DNA of 64,000 nt from CAWAPS01 sp963783945 (GTDB taxonomy: Bacteria; Actinomycetota; Acidimicrobiia; Acidimicrobiales; Palsa-688): positions 434,001-498,000 of the forward strand of contig CAWAPS010000024.1 of assembly GCA_963783945.1 (NCBI GenBank), read 5' to 3'. How positions within the stretch are numbered: the first letter of the stretch is position 1; each line of letters begins with the position of its first letter. The position numbers were made by a program, and so were the translations under genes. The notes under the pieces are model-generated. The model ran no database searches, was not told the DNA's origin, and was given only the letters and a program-made list of their open reading frames with translations. Positions 26,642 through 35,225 of this stretch are shown piece after piece.

Positions 26642-27340
26642 CTGACCGACGATCGCGTTCTGTTGGAGCGACGGGGCCGGGTGCGGATCCTCACCCTGAA
26701 CCGCCCCGAAAAGTTGAACGCCGCCGACTTGGCCATGCACTGCCAGCTGAACGAACGGTGGCGCGAGATCGCAAGCGACGGTGACGTCGGTGCGGTGGTG
26801 CTCGCGGGCGCGGGCCGAGCCTTTTGCGCCGGCGGCGACCTCTCGTTGCTCCTGGACATCGCTCCAGACGATCCGGTCCGGGTAGAGCTCGCCGCCATCC
26901 ACCGGGATCTACTTCACCTGATGCTCTCTCTTCCTGTGCCGATAGTTGCCGCGGTGCACGGGCCCGCGCTCGGATTCGGAGCAGAGCTCGTCGCCCTCTG
27001 CGATATGGCGGTTCTCGCCGAGGACGCTTATCTCGGCGATCCCCACGTCCTCTACGGAGTAGGGGCGTCACCGGGGCTGAGGCTGGCGTGGCCGGCGCTT
27101 ACGTCGCTGGCCATCGCCAAGGAACTTCTGCTCACGGGACGGCGGGTCGACGCCAACGAGGCGCTTCGTATTGGCCTGGCCAACCGGGTCACCCCGGCGG
27201 GGGTCGAGTTGGCGACGGCGCTTTCGCTGGCAGAGGAGGTCGCCGCCTTGCCTCCGCAGGGGGTGAGCGACACCCGGGTCTGCCTCAACCGGGCCCTGGT
27301 CGACGCGGAGAACCGAGCCGCGGCCAACGGTGCCTGGTAA
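26642..27340 (+). CDS. Enoyl-CoA hydratase/isomerase family protein, likely CTG start
   Basis: A 232-aa crotonase-fold protein with ILTLNRPEKLNA, oxyanion strands AGAGRAFCAGGD and PALGFGAEL. The second catalytic Glu seen in classical hydratases is replaced in DPHVLYGV, as in a common actinobacterial subgroup. The start is unusual: an in-frame TAA lies at 26627, and no ATG, GTG or TTG occurs until TTG 26663, 28 bases past the only good SD (AAAGGAG, 26628-26634). CTG at 26642 has ideal spacing and gives MTDDRVLLERRGRVRILTLN, matching family N-termini. The reaction is probably hydration or isomerisation of an unsaturated acyl-CoA. The next gene follows by 31 bp. Confidence 0.88.
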   Translation: MTDDRVLLERRGRVRILTLNRPEKLNAADLAMHCQLNERWREIASDGDVGAVVLAGAGRAFCAGGDLSLLLDIAPDDPVRVELAAIHRDLLHLMLSLPVPIVAAVHGPALGFGAELVALCDMAVLAEDAYLGDPHVLYGVGASPGLRLAWPALTSLAIAKELLLTGRRVDANEALRIGLANRVTPAGVELATALSLAEEVAALPPQGVSDTRVCLNRALVDAENRAAANGAW

Positions 27341-27371
27341 GGCTTCGCCCATCTGAAAAGGGGAAAGGCAA

Positions 27372-28163
27372 ATGCAGCCAAGGACTGCCCTCTCGGGGAC
27401 GCCGTCGGATGAGAGCCCGGGTATTCTCTCGACCGGAGAGACCGACATCTCGATCCTCAAGTTTTCGATGACCGGACGTCACCCTGAGGGACGCGACGCG
27501 GAATACCTCGAATGGCACGTCCTGGATCACGAACCCGAAATGCATCGCCTGGCTGCGGTGCGGGCGTCCCTGAGGATTGTGTCTACACCCACGTGTCGCG
27601 TCGCCCGGGCCGCCAGCGCCGACATATGGGAGGGCGTCGACCACGTGATGACGTACCTCTTCACCGACACCGCTGCGTTCAAAGGTTGGGAGGCCCTCAA
27701 CGACCAACTGGGCGACGCCGGCCGGATGCCGTACCGGCGGGGCTTCTCCCTCGACAATTCCATCCCGAGAGTGCCATTCATAGACCGTGGGATATTCGAG
27801 CTCAAGGGTAAGGCCGCAGCACCGCGGATCAAGGTCGGGGCCGACGTCCTCCCATGGTGGCCCGCGCTGGGCGTCTACGTGCTTCTCGAACGCGGAGAGG
27901 CACCGGCCCCCGACCTCACGGAGGTCGAGGGGGTCGGCGGCGTGTGGTGGGCCACCGGGATCCCGTCCGAGTTTCCGGCGGTAACGTTCGACCACTCGGG
28001 TCTCCAGGTCACGTACTGCTTCCTCGACGACGACCCAGCCGAAACCGGAGAGCGACTCCGTCCCACTCTGGAGAAGCGGTGGGCGCTTTCTGGCGTCGAA
28101 CCGTTGTTCGCCGCCCCCTTCCATACCATCGTGCGCTATGAGTGGGATCGCTATCTTCCCTGA
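27372..28163 (+). CDS. Conserved hypothetical protein (dimeric alpha/beta barrel-like, EthD-like guess)
   Basis: A 263-aa soluble protein apparently made of two halves. The first contains DISILKFSMTGRHPEG, AEYLEWHVLDHEPEMHRL and HVMTYLFTDTAAFKGW, a layout reminiscent of EthD or Dabb-type barrels that act on polyketide-like or steroid substrates; this is inference. The second half is less clear (PWWPALGVYVLLERGE, HTIVRYEWDRY). ATG 27372 has a good AAGGGGAAAGG 5 bases upstream. It lies 31 bp after the enoyl-CoA hydratase gene and is likely co-expressed with it. It is convergent with the amidohydrolase gene. Confidence 0.75.
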   Translation: MQPRTALSGTPSDESPGILSTGETDISILKFSMTGRHPEGRDAEYLEWHVLDHEPEMHRLAAVRASLRIVSTPTCRVARAASADIWEGVDHVMTYLFTDTAAFKGWEALNDQLGDAGRMPYRRGFSLDNSIPRVPFIDRGIFELKGKAAAPRIKVGADVLPWWPALGVYVLLERGEAPAPDLTEVEGVGGVWWATGIPSEFPAVTFDHSGLQVTYCFLDDDPAETGERLRPTLEKRWALSGVEPLFAAPFHTIVRYEWDRYLP

Positions 28164-28208
28164 CCGTTCCTGGCCTGGCCCGCTTCACATCGCCGGCATG
28201 CCCCTACG

Positions 28209-29918
28209 TCAGCGCGCCTGGCCGGCACGCAACAGCTGCCCGCAGCGCGCCTCGGTCGGCTGCCCATCGCGCAAAAGAACATGCCCATTGACGATGGTTG
28301 CCTTGTAACCCTTCGCGGTTTGGATGAGCCGGCGCGCTCCACCGGGCAGGTCGCCGACCACCCGGGGTAGGTCAGGGGCGACCGTTTTGGGGTCAAAGAT
28401 GGCAATGTCGGCAGCAAACCCCTGTCGGAGAAGACCGCGATCATGCAAACGCCAGATGTCAGCTGGACGGCGGGTGATCATCTCAATAGCCTCTTCGAGG
28501 GTGAGGGCCTCGCGCTCTCGGACCCAATAGGCCAGAAGGTGGGTCTGGATCGACGCATCGACTATCTGACCCACATGAGCGCCCGCATCGGAGAAGGTCA
28601 TCGCCGTGTTGGGGTTTTTCAGCGTCGCTATGAACTTCTTTTCGTCGGGTTCGTCGAATTCCGAGAACCGTTGCACGAAGAACAGATCGAAGTCGTGTTC
28701 GAGCGCGAGATCGATCATGAGCTCGACCGGGTCGACTCGGCGCTCTCTGGCCATTTGACCAACCGTCGGGTTTGGCCGGTACGGAGATATCATTATCTCG
28801 ATCGCATCGAAGTCCGGGGGGAAGAGTCCCGTAGCTGATCGAGCGTCCCCCTGATGGGCCTCACGGACCAATCTGGCGCGGATATCCGGATTCCGCAACA
28901 ACCTGCGCTGGTGGTCGACGGGCTCGCTACGAACTCTATCCCACTCGGCCAGTGCGTCGAACGGAAGGCGGGTCTGGAAAGAGAATATCGAGGATGCGCC
29001 CCGGCAGTTAATGAGTCCATACATGTGCCCACCAGCTGCCACTGTCTCGTCGATGAGCTCTATCATGTTCATATTGGTAGGCGCCGCGCTCAACCCGAAT
29101 ATGGTGGGCACCCCGCTCGAAAGAGCCAGGCGTTGGAGCCGTCGCTTGTAGTGTTCGCGCTCTGCGGGATCCCTTGGACCGAGCGACTCCGGAGTGAGAA
29201 ACTCTGCAGCCAGCTGAAATCCACCACTACTCGTCCGACCGACGACACCAACCAGGGCTTGAACCTCTTCCCAGGAAGCAAGTCGCGACGCTACCGGTCG
29301 GCCGTCGGGTGTGACATGAGAAGGGCTGCGGGAGGTACTGAAGCCAACCGCACCGGCATGCAGCCCATCGACCAGCTCCCGCTCCATTACCGCGAGGTCG
29401 TCGCTACTGGCGGCATCGCTGAAGGCGCGCTCCCCCATCGCCCACGTCCGCAACGCCGAGTGGCCGATCAAACAGGCGTAGTTGATGCCCTTGGCCATGA
29501 CGTCGACGGCGTCCAGATACTCGCCGAAGGTAGCCCAGGTCCAAGGGATGCCCTCTGCCATCGCATCTGCCGGGATGTCTTCAGCGCGCTCGAGATTGCG
29601 CACGACCAGCGCACGAGCATCTGGCCGAGCAGGTGCAAGGGTGAATCCGCAGTTGCCCATGACGACTGTGGTAACGCCGTGCCAACACGACGACGTGCCG
29701 AGCTCGTCCCAGAACACCTGGGCGTCCATGTGAGTATGCCCATCGACGAAACCAGGCGAGACGACACACCCCTCGGCATCGATCTCCTCTCGTCCCGTTT
29801 CGTCAACCTGTCCGACTGCGGCGATCCTCCCGGCAACCACCGCGACGCTGGCCCGCCGGCGCGGCGCTCCCGTTCCGTCAATCACCGTTCCGTTCCGAAT
29901 GACAAGGTCGTAAGCCAT
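28209..29918 (-). CDS. N-acyl-D-amino-acid deacylase-like amidohydrolase
   Basis: A 569-aa metal-dependent hydrolase of the D-aminoacylase type: MAYDLVIRNGTVIDGTGAP, metal-binding DGHTHMDAQ (HxH), GNCGFTLAP with the zinc-ligand Cys, GHSALRTWAMG, and the catalytic Asp in SDAGAHVGQ. Many relatives annotated this way in actinobacteria act on other amides or cyclic ureides, so the substrate is uncertain. It is divergent from the binding-lipoprotein gene at 30046; the 127-bp gap likely holds both promoters. ATG 29918 follows GGAGGTCCGACG. Confidence 0.9.
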   Translation of the reverse strand: MAYDLVIRNGTVIDGTGAPRRRASVAVVAGRIAAVGQVDETGREEIDAEGCVVSPGFVDGHTHMDAQVFWDELGTSSCWHGVTTVVMGNCGFTLAPARPDARALVVRNLERAEDIPADAMAEGIPWTWATFGEYLDAVDVMAKGINYACLIGHSALRTWAMGERAFSDAASSDDLAVMERELVDGLHAGAVGFSTSRSPSHVTPDGRPVASRLASWEEVQALVGVVGRTSSGGFQLAAEFLTPESLGPRDPAEREHYKRRLQRLALSSGVPTIFGLSAAPTNMNMIELIDETVAAGGHMYGLINCRGASSIFSFQTRLPFDALAEWDRVRSEPVDHQRRLLRNPDIRARLVREAHQGDARSATGLFPPDFDAIEIMISPYRPNPTVGQMARERRVDPVELMIDLALEHDFDLFFVQRFSEFDEPDEKKFIATLKNPNTAMTFSDAGAHVGQIVDASIQTHLLAYWVREREALTLEEAIEMITRRPADIWRLHDRGLLRQGFAADIAIFDPKTVAPDLPRVVGDLPGGARRLIQTAKGYKATIVNGHVLLRDGQPTEARCGQLLRAGQAR

Positions 29919-30045
29919 CGTCGGACCTCCAGGTCACCGCGGGTAGTGCAGTTGACCCTACCGGGGTTGACACCATTTGTTACACTCCGATCGTCCGGGT
30001 CCAGCTGGAACCGGATGATGGTGTGATCTCAGGGGGGATGTTTGA

Positions 30046-31359
30046 ATGATGATCCATCGTAGGAAGCGGTTGCTGGCTCTGGTGGCGGTGGTCGCGCTGG
30101 CGGCGGTGGGCTGCAGCAGTTCGTCCAAGCCCAGCTCGTCCGGGACGACCCCGCCCGGGTCGAGTCCTTCCGGTTCGAGCTCATCCGGGACAAGCCCTGC
30201 AGGGTCCAGCTCGTCGGGATCAAGCTCGGGCGGCGGCAAGACCTACACCGTGGGCCTCCTCGCGGACTTCAGCGGGCCCGGAGCGAACCTCGCGGTGTCC
30301 TTCAAGCCCGGAATCGAAGCCGGCATCGGGTTGGCCAACCAGGAGGGCTACAACATCAAGTTTGTCGAAGCCGATACGACAAGCTCGCCTTCGGGAGCCC
30401 TGATCGCGGCCGAAAAGCTGGTCGAGGAGAACCACGTTCTGGCCGTGTTCATGAACTCCGTGGTCGGTTTCGGCGCCGCCCCGTACCTGGCGGCGCATGG
30501 GATACCGGTTTTCGGCGCGGCGGGCGACGGACCGGAGTGGATCAGCGACAGAAACATGTTCTCGATCCTGGGCTACGAGGACTACACCACGGTCCAGACC
30601 ACCTACGGGGACTTTTACAAGATGCGGGGCGTCACCAACCTCGCCTCCGTCGGTTACGGCATCGAGCCCAGCTCGTATGAGACAGCCAAGGGCGTGGCCC
30701 TGTCGGCGGAGCACGCCGGGATCAAGGTTGGATACCTCAACCTCAACTTCCCGCTCGGCAGCACCAACGTCGGGCCGATCGTACTTGGCATGAAGGACGC
30801 CGGCGTTGACGGACTGTCCACCTCCATCATCACCAACAGCACATTCGCAATCATCCAGTCACTCCAGCAGCAGGGCGTGAAACTCAAGGCGGCGGTGCCG
30901 CCCGTAGGGTACGGCGGCGATCTGATCCAGGGAGGAGCCGGGGCCCAGCAGGAGGCCCAGGGCGTGTACTTCATCTCCGGTTGGGAGCCGGTCGAGATGC
31001 ACACCGCAGCCACCGAGAAGTTCCAGAGCGCGTTGAAGACCTACTCCGGGGTCACGGGCGAGCCGACCTTCGACGAGTACATCGGCTATCTGACCGTCGA
31101 CGCCTTCGTCCAGGGGCTCAAGCAGGCGGGTGCGAATCCAACCCAGGCCCAGCTGATCAATGCCACGCTCGGTATCACCGACTACAGCGGGCAGGGCCTG
31201 TGGGGGGGCCGCTCGATCGGCTTCAACATGGCCTACCGGGGCAAGTTCGAGGGGGCCGACAACTGCATATGGTTCACCCAGTACGAAGGCACAACTTTCC
31301 ACCTGGTGCCGGGCGCTTCTCCGCTCTGCGGTACGACCATCCCCGGGCTCAAGGCGTGA
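30046..31359 (+). CDS. Branched-chain-type ABC transporter substrate-binding lipoprotein, paralog of 11045-12328
   Basis: A 437-aa lipoprotein with signal peptide MMIHRRKRLLALVAVVALAA and lipid-anchor Cys at residue 23. A long Ser/Gly/Pro linker (to about residue 64) precedes a Peripla_BP_6 domain (TVGLLADFSGPGANLAVSFK). AGGGGGG precedes ATG 30046 by about 9 bases, the same arrangement as the paralog. Shared blocks include NVGPIVLGMKDAGVDG versus NVGPLVLAMKDAGIDG and ATEKFQSAL. No permease genes are nearby, so it must use a transporter encoded elsewhere or act as a sensor. The ligand is unknown. Confidence 0.92.
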   Translation: MMIHRRKRLLALVAVVALAAVGCSSSSKPSSSGTTPPGSSPSGSSSSGTSPAGSSSSGSSSGGGKTYTVGLLADFSGPGANLAVSFKPGIEAGIGLANQEGYNIKFVEADTTSSPSGALIAAEKLVEENHVLAVFMNSVVGFGAAPYLAAHGIPVFGAAGDGPEWISDRNMFSILGYEDYTTVQTTYGDFYKMRGVTNLASVGYGIEPSSYETAKGVALSAEHAGIKVGYLNLNFPLGSTNVGPIVLGMKDAGVDGLSTSIITNSTFAIIQSLQQQGVKLKAAVPPVGYGGDLIQGGAGAQQEAQGVYFISGWEPVEMHTAATEKFQSALKTYSGVTGEPTFDEYIGYLTVDAFVQGLKQAGANPTQAQLINATLGITDYSGQGLWGGRSIGFNMAYRGKFEGADNCIWFTQYEGTTFHLVPGASPLCGTTIPGLKA

Positions 31360-31391
31360 TCAGCCCTCAGCTCTGAGCCCGCCCCCGGGAG

Positions 31392-32330
31392 CTATCGGAC
31401 TGCGTCCGGGTGGGACTCAGCCAGGCAGGCCGCGAACGTCTCAGGTAACGAAGGATTTGGCTTGAACCCCAGGTCCTGCGCGATTCGGTCACCGTTGAGG
31501 AACGCCAGATGATGCCGTGCCGTGGACGAATACCGGACCTGTGTCCTGGGCATCAACCCTGTCATGAGTGCTACTGCTTCTGCTGTGGTTGACGCGGTGC
31601 CTGGGACGTTGTAGATGCGATGAGCCGGGCGCTCTGCGGTCAGGGCGAGGTAGAACGCTTGCGCCACGTCCTTGTAGTACGACCAGACCGCCACGTGGTC
31701 TGCCGGTGGGGCCATCGTGGTTTTACCGACTGGTGCGTCCTCAAAGAACCCGGCGTAGAAATCGGGATCGATCCCTCGGCGGTAGTAGCGCCGCGGGCCG
31801 AAGGTCGCAGGCATCCGCAACGCGACATGATCGAAGCCGTGTTGGCGGACGAAGACTTCTGCGTTGTTTTCGTTGAAAAGCTTGCACGCGCCATAGATGC
31901 TGTCGGTCGGATTACAGGGGGCGTCCTCGGTCACCCATTCGGGTGATGCCGACGTCATCACTCCCCCATAGACGGCTGCCGAGCTCGCCCATACCACTCG
32001 GCGGATGCCCCGGGCCAACGCTGCTTCGAACAGCAGGTTCGTGCCCGAGCAGTTGACCCGTATGGCCAGGCTGGGGAACCGGGCTGCCTCGCCGATGACG
32101 TAAGCCAAATGCACAATCGCGGTGAGGTTCCCGTCAGTGATCACCTTCAACAGGTCGACCGGATCGGAGAAGTCTCCCCGGACGACGGTCGCACTATCAC
32201 CCAAGCCATCAACTGCATGCTCATCGGGAAGCGTGTCCAGGAGAACCACTCGCTCGTCGTCCCGCTCGACGAGTACCCGCGCTATTTCGGCACCCAGGAA
32301 TCCTGTTCCACCAGTGATTAAGACACTCAA
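31392..32330 (-). CDS. NAD-dependent epimerase/dehydratase family protein (extended SDR)
   Basis: A 312-aa extended SDR: MSVLITGGTGFLGAEIARVL with GxxGxxG, catalytic SSAAVYGG and YGACK (Tyr/Lys), and VNCSGTNLLFEAA. Typical substrates are nucleotide sugars, flavonoid-like ketones or steroid intermediates; sequence alone does not decide. It begins 133 bp from the divergent LLM oxidoreductase start. ATG 32330 gives the canonical N-terminus. It is convergent with the binding-lipoprotein gene (32 bp between stops), so no operon partner is evident. Confidence 0.88.
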   Translation of the reverse strand: MSVLITGGTGFLGAEIARVLVERDDERVVLLDTLPDEHAVDGLGDSATVVRGDFSDPVDLLKVITDGNLTAIVHLAYVIGEAARFPSLAIRVNCSGTNLLFEAALARGIRRVVWASSAAVYGGVMTSASPEWVTEDAPCNPTDSIYGACKLFNENNAEVFVRQHGFDHVALRMPATFGPRRYYRRGIDPDFYAGFFEDAPVGKTTMAPPADHVAVWSYYKDVAQAFYLALTAERPAHRIYNVPGTASTTAEAVALMTGLMPRTQVRYSSTARHHLAFLNGDRIAQDLGFKPNPSLPETFAACLAESHPDAVR

Positions 32331-32375
32331 TGATCACTCCCGACTGAAGTAACTCAACCCGAACATCCGCTTCCC

Positions 32376-32402
32376 AACTAGTTCGCACCAGTCCGTTCGC
32401 AC
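32376..32402. promoter_or_regulatory. Possible operator: AACTAGTT and AGTCCGTTCG
   Basis: AACTAGTT followed by AGTTCGCACC and AGTCCGTTCG lies directly upstream of the LLM oxidoreductase gene. The decamer AGTCCGTTCG with CTAGT reappears near 33563 upstream of the exporter gene, so one regulator may control both. Confidence 0.3.
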
Positions 32403-32462
32403 ATGCGTGAAGCAAATTCTCTCTACTCCACCGACGGTACGCGGGTGCAGCATAATCGAGGG

Positions 32463-33548
32463 ATGACGAACTCTCTCGACGTCGGCATGCTGCTCCACCC
32501 CGTGAACAGTTGGGACTGGGACCGATATGACTCGGCTGCCTGCGACGGTACACCTACCGTGCCCGACGAGCGGCTATGGGACGAGACAAAACATCTCGGA
32601 CTCCTCGCCGAGTCGCTGGGGTTCGACTCGTTGTGGATAACCGAGCATCACCGCACACCGTACGGACTGAGCCCGAACCCGTTGCAGGTCCTCGCCTATT
32701 TGGCCGGCCGCACTACGCACATCGCGCTCGGCACGGCCGTCGTGGTCTTGCCCTGGCATGACCCGCTCCGGGTGGCAGAGGATATCGCTCTCCTCGACAA
32801 CCTCATCGGCGACCGCCGCCTTACCATTGGGTTCGGCCGGGGCGCCGCCGCCAGCGAATACGAGCATCTCCGGATCGACCAGGAAACGTCTCGCGAGCGC
32901 TTCGACGAAGCGGTCGAGATCGTCAAAGCGGCCCTGCGCCAGGAGCGCTTCAGCTATGAGGGAAACATCTTTCACATCCCGGCCACGACTATTCGCCCGC
33001 GACCGCGTCGTCCCGGCCTGGCCGAGGAGCTGTTCTGTGCGTTCGCCGGTGAGGCGTCGCTGCGCGCCGCGGCAGAGCGCGGCCTCGGGATGGGGTTCAG
33101 TGCGGCGAAGGATTACGGCGCCATCCGGGCCGACGTGCAGTTGTTTAACGCGATCCGCGCCGAGCACGGCCTCGGTCCGATCCAACCGATAGTCGTTTTA
33201 TTGTTGTACTGCGCGGCTACCGAAGAAGCGGCCCACGCCGGGGCTGTAGCCCACATGACTCGCTATTACGGCGATGCTGCCCGGCACTACCGGTTGGAGG
33301 AAATAGGCGGAGTGCGCGGGTATGAGCACTACAAGGCCTCCAAGATGGACGCCGGATTTCTCGACTACGACGTCTGGGGCACACCCGCGATGTGCGTAGC
33401 CAAGGTTCACGAGCTCCGGGCCATGACTGGCGCGGCCAGGCTGCTACTCAACGTACGGTACGGGGAAATGCCGGTCGACGACGCTGAGACGAGCGTGCGG
33501 CTCTTCGCCGAGGAGGCGCTTCCGCTCATTCACTCCAGCAGGGGTTGA
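32463..33548 (+). CDS. LLM-class flavin-dependent oxidoreductase (luciferase-like)
   Basis: A 361-aa luciferase-like monooxygenase of the alkanal/alkane monooxygenase-like branch: LGFDSLWITEHHRTPYGLSPNP, TAVVVLPWHDPLRVAEDIALLD, RRLTIGFGRGAAASEYEHL. It probably uses FMNH2 or F420. I take ATG 32463 (MTNSLDVGMLLHP) as the start because the family begins there, although GAGGG abuts it; ATG 32403 would add 20 residues and also lacks a clear SD. The next gene in the same direction is the DHA2 exporter 175 bp downstream. Confidence 0.88.
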   Translation: MTNSLDVGMLLHPVNSWDWDRYDSAACDGTPTVPDERLWDETKHLGLLAESLGFDSLWITEHHRTPYGLSPNPLQVLAYLAGRTTHIALGTAVVVLPWHDPLRVAEDIALLDNLIGDRRLTIGFGRGAAASEYEHLRIDQETSRERFDEAVEIVKAALRQERFSYEGNIFHIPATTIRPRPRRPGLAEELFCAFAGEASLRAAAERGLGMGFSAAKDYGAIRADVQLFNAIRAEHGLGPIQPIVVLLLYCAATEEAAHAGAVAHMTRYYGDAARHYRLEEIGGVRGYEHYKASKMDAGFLDYDVWGTPAMCVAKVHELRAMTGAARLLLNVRYGEMPVDDAETSVRLFAEEALPLIHSSRG

Positions 33549-33723
33549 CGGCTTCCGCTACGACTAGTCCGTTCGTGTAGGGTGCGCCTATGCATGGGAC
33601 AGCCCAAGTTGCGTATCGCGGTGGCGGATCGAGCATCTGATTCGGTGTCAGCCCGTGGAGGCCGCTCGACATGCCGGTTCAGGGTCTCGGTCGGCCTTGC
33701 CTTGAGTTGAGCAATTCTGGCCA

Positions 33724-35184
33724 ATGACTGTCGATAGGACTGAATCGAGTAGCGCCACTGCCCTGGCCGAGCGCGGAGGCAAGTCGCCGCAGGTCTCACT
33801 CCGGGTTGCGGTCGTCGTGGCCTACGTATCGGCCAGCTTCATGGGCGCGATGGACATCCATATCGTCAATGTCGCGTTACCGAGTCTCAGTCGAGATTTC
33901 CACGCACCGCTCGCATCGGTCCAGTGGGTGGCCATCAGCTATGCGCTCAGCCTCGCGGTCATTATGCCCGCTTCGGGCTGGATAGCTGATCGCTGGGGGA
34001 CGAAGGCGACCTTTCTCTCCGCTCTCGCTCTCTTTACCGTCTCGTCCGCGCTGTGCGGGGCGGCTGCCAACCTGGACGAATTAATTGTCTTCCGTGTATT
34101 CCAGGGATTGGGTGGAGGGCTGCTTGCCCCAGTTGGCGTCACCATGCTCTTTCGGACCTTTCCACCGGAGGAACGGGCCCGGGTAACCCGGCTGTCGCTA
34201 CTGCCCATTCTGGTAGCTCCCGCCATCGCCCCGGTGCTTGCCGGGCTTTTGATCGAAGTCCTCTCATGGCGTTGGGTCTTCTATATCAATGTCCCCGTTG
34301 GTGTCGTAGCGCTTGTCTTCAGCGCTTTCTATCTCCGGGAACACCGGCAGGGTGTACCGGGCGGTTTCGATGTCGGCGGCTTTGTCCTTTCCGCACTTGG
34401 GCTCCCGCTCGTCCTCTATGCCGTAAGCGAGGGCTCGCTGTCCGGCTGGACGGCGCCCCGAGTGATCGCGGCAGGCGCCCTCGGGATCGTATTCCTCACC
34501 GCCTTTGTCTTCGTTGAGTTCCGACGGGTTGACCCGATGTTGGACCTCCGACTCCTAGGTGATCGGCTTTTCCGGGCCACCAACAGTGCCAGCGCTTTCA
34601 ACTTCGCCGCCTTCTTCGGGGTGCTCTTCCTAGCACCCGTCTTTCTGCAGGAGGTTCGCGGCCAGTCCGCGCTCAGCTCCGGGTTGACAACGTTCCCTGA
34701 GGCGATCGGGGTCGTCATCGCGTCTCAGTTGATCGGACGTTTGTACGGACGCGTCGGGCCCCGCACGATGATGACCGCCGGTGGTATGGCCTTTGCCGTG
34801 CCCCTGCTGCTGTTCGCCCTCGTCGGCCCCGACACCAATCTCTGGGTTGTCCGGACCTTGATGTTCTTGGTCGGCTTCTGTAACAGCCCGGCGATGACGA
34901 GCACTCAAGCCGCCATGTACACGACGATTCTTCCGAAGGACCTCGGACATGCGTCCGCCATCTCGAACTCTCAGCGTCAGGTGTCTCTGGCCACCGGCCT
35001 GGCCGTGCTGTCAACCGTGGTTACGAGTGTCCACGGCAGTAGATACACCGCGTTCCACGCCGCCTTCATTACGGCGGCGGGTTTCGCGATCGTCGGAGCG
35101 TTGCTCTCATGGTTCCTCGTTCAGGACAAGGACGCCGCGGCAACCATGGTTCCGAATCACCCCCGCCGGCGACAGAGCAGCTGA
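33724..35184 (+). CDS. MFS drug/metabolite exporter, DHA2 (EmrB/QacA) family
   Basis: A 486-aa integral membrane protein with about 14 hydrophobic helices. Diagnostic motifs: SFMGAMDIHIVNVALPSL at helix 1, GWIADRWGTK (motif A) between helices 2 and 3, FRVFQGLGGGLLAPVG (helix 4), and LSWRWVFYINVPVG (motif C region). DHA2 members export drugs, toxic lipids or metabolites using proton motive force. The ATG at 33724 has no strong SD. The gene follows the LLM oxidoreductase and shares an upstream decamer with it, suggesting that it exports a substrate or product of that enzyme. Confidence 0.93.
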   Translation: MTVDRTESSSATALAERGGKSPQVSLRVAVVVAYVSASFMGAMDIHIVNVALPSLSRDFHAPLASVQWVAISYALSLAVIMPASGWIADRWGTKATFLSALALFTVSSALCGAAANLDELIVFRVFQGLGGGLLAPVGVTMLFRTFPPEERARVTRLSLLPILVAPAIAPVLAGLLIEVLSWRWVFYINVPVGVVALVFSAFYLREHRQGVPGGFDVGGFVLSALGLPLVLYAVSEGSLSGWTAPRVIAAGALGIVFLTAFVFVEFRRVDPMLDLRLLGDRLFRATNSASAFNFAAFFGVLFLAPVFLQEVRGQSALSSGLTTFPEAIGVVIASQLIGRLYGRVGPRTMMTAGGMAFAVPLLLFALVGPDTNLWVVRTLMFLVGFCNSPAMTSTQAAMYTTILPKDLGHASAISNSQRQVSLATGLAVLSTVVTSVHGSRYTAFHAAFITAAGFAIVGALLSWFLVQDKDAAATMVPNHPRRRQSS

Positions 35185-35225
35185 ACGCCGGGGGGACCCT
35201 TGACCCGGCGACGAACCCGATGTCA

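Noticed and set aside
28854..30026. 390-codon plus-strand frame opposite the amidohydrolase
   Set aside because: The opposite strand encodes the metal-binding DGHTHMDAQ and SDAGAH motifs; this frame has none.
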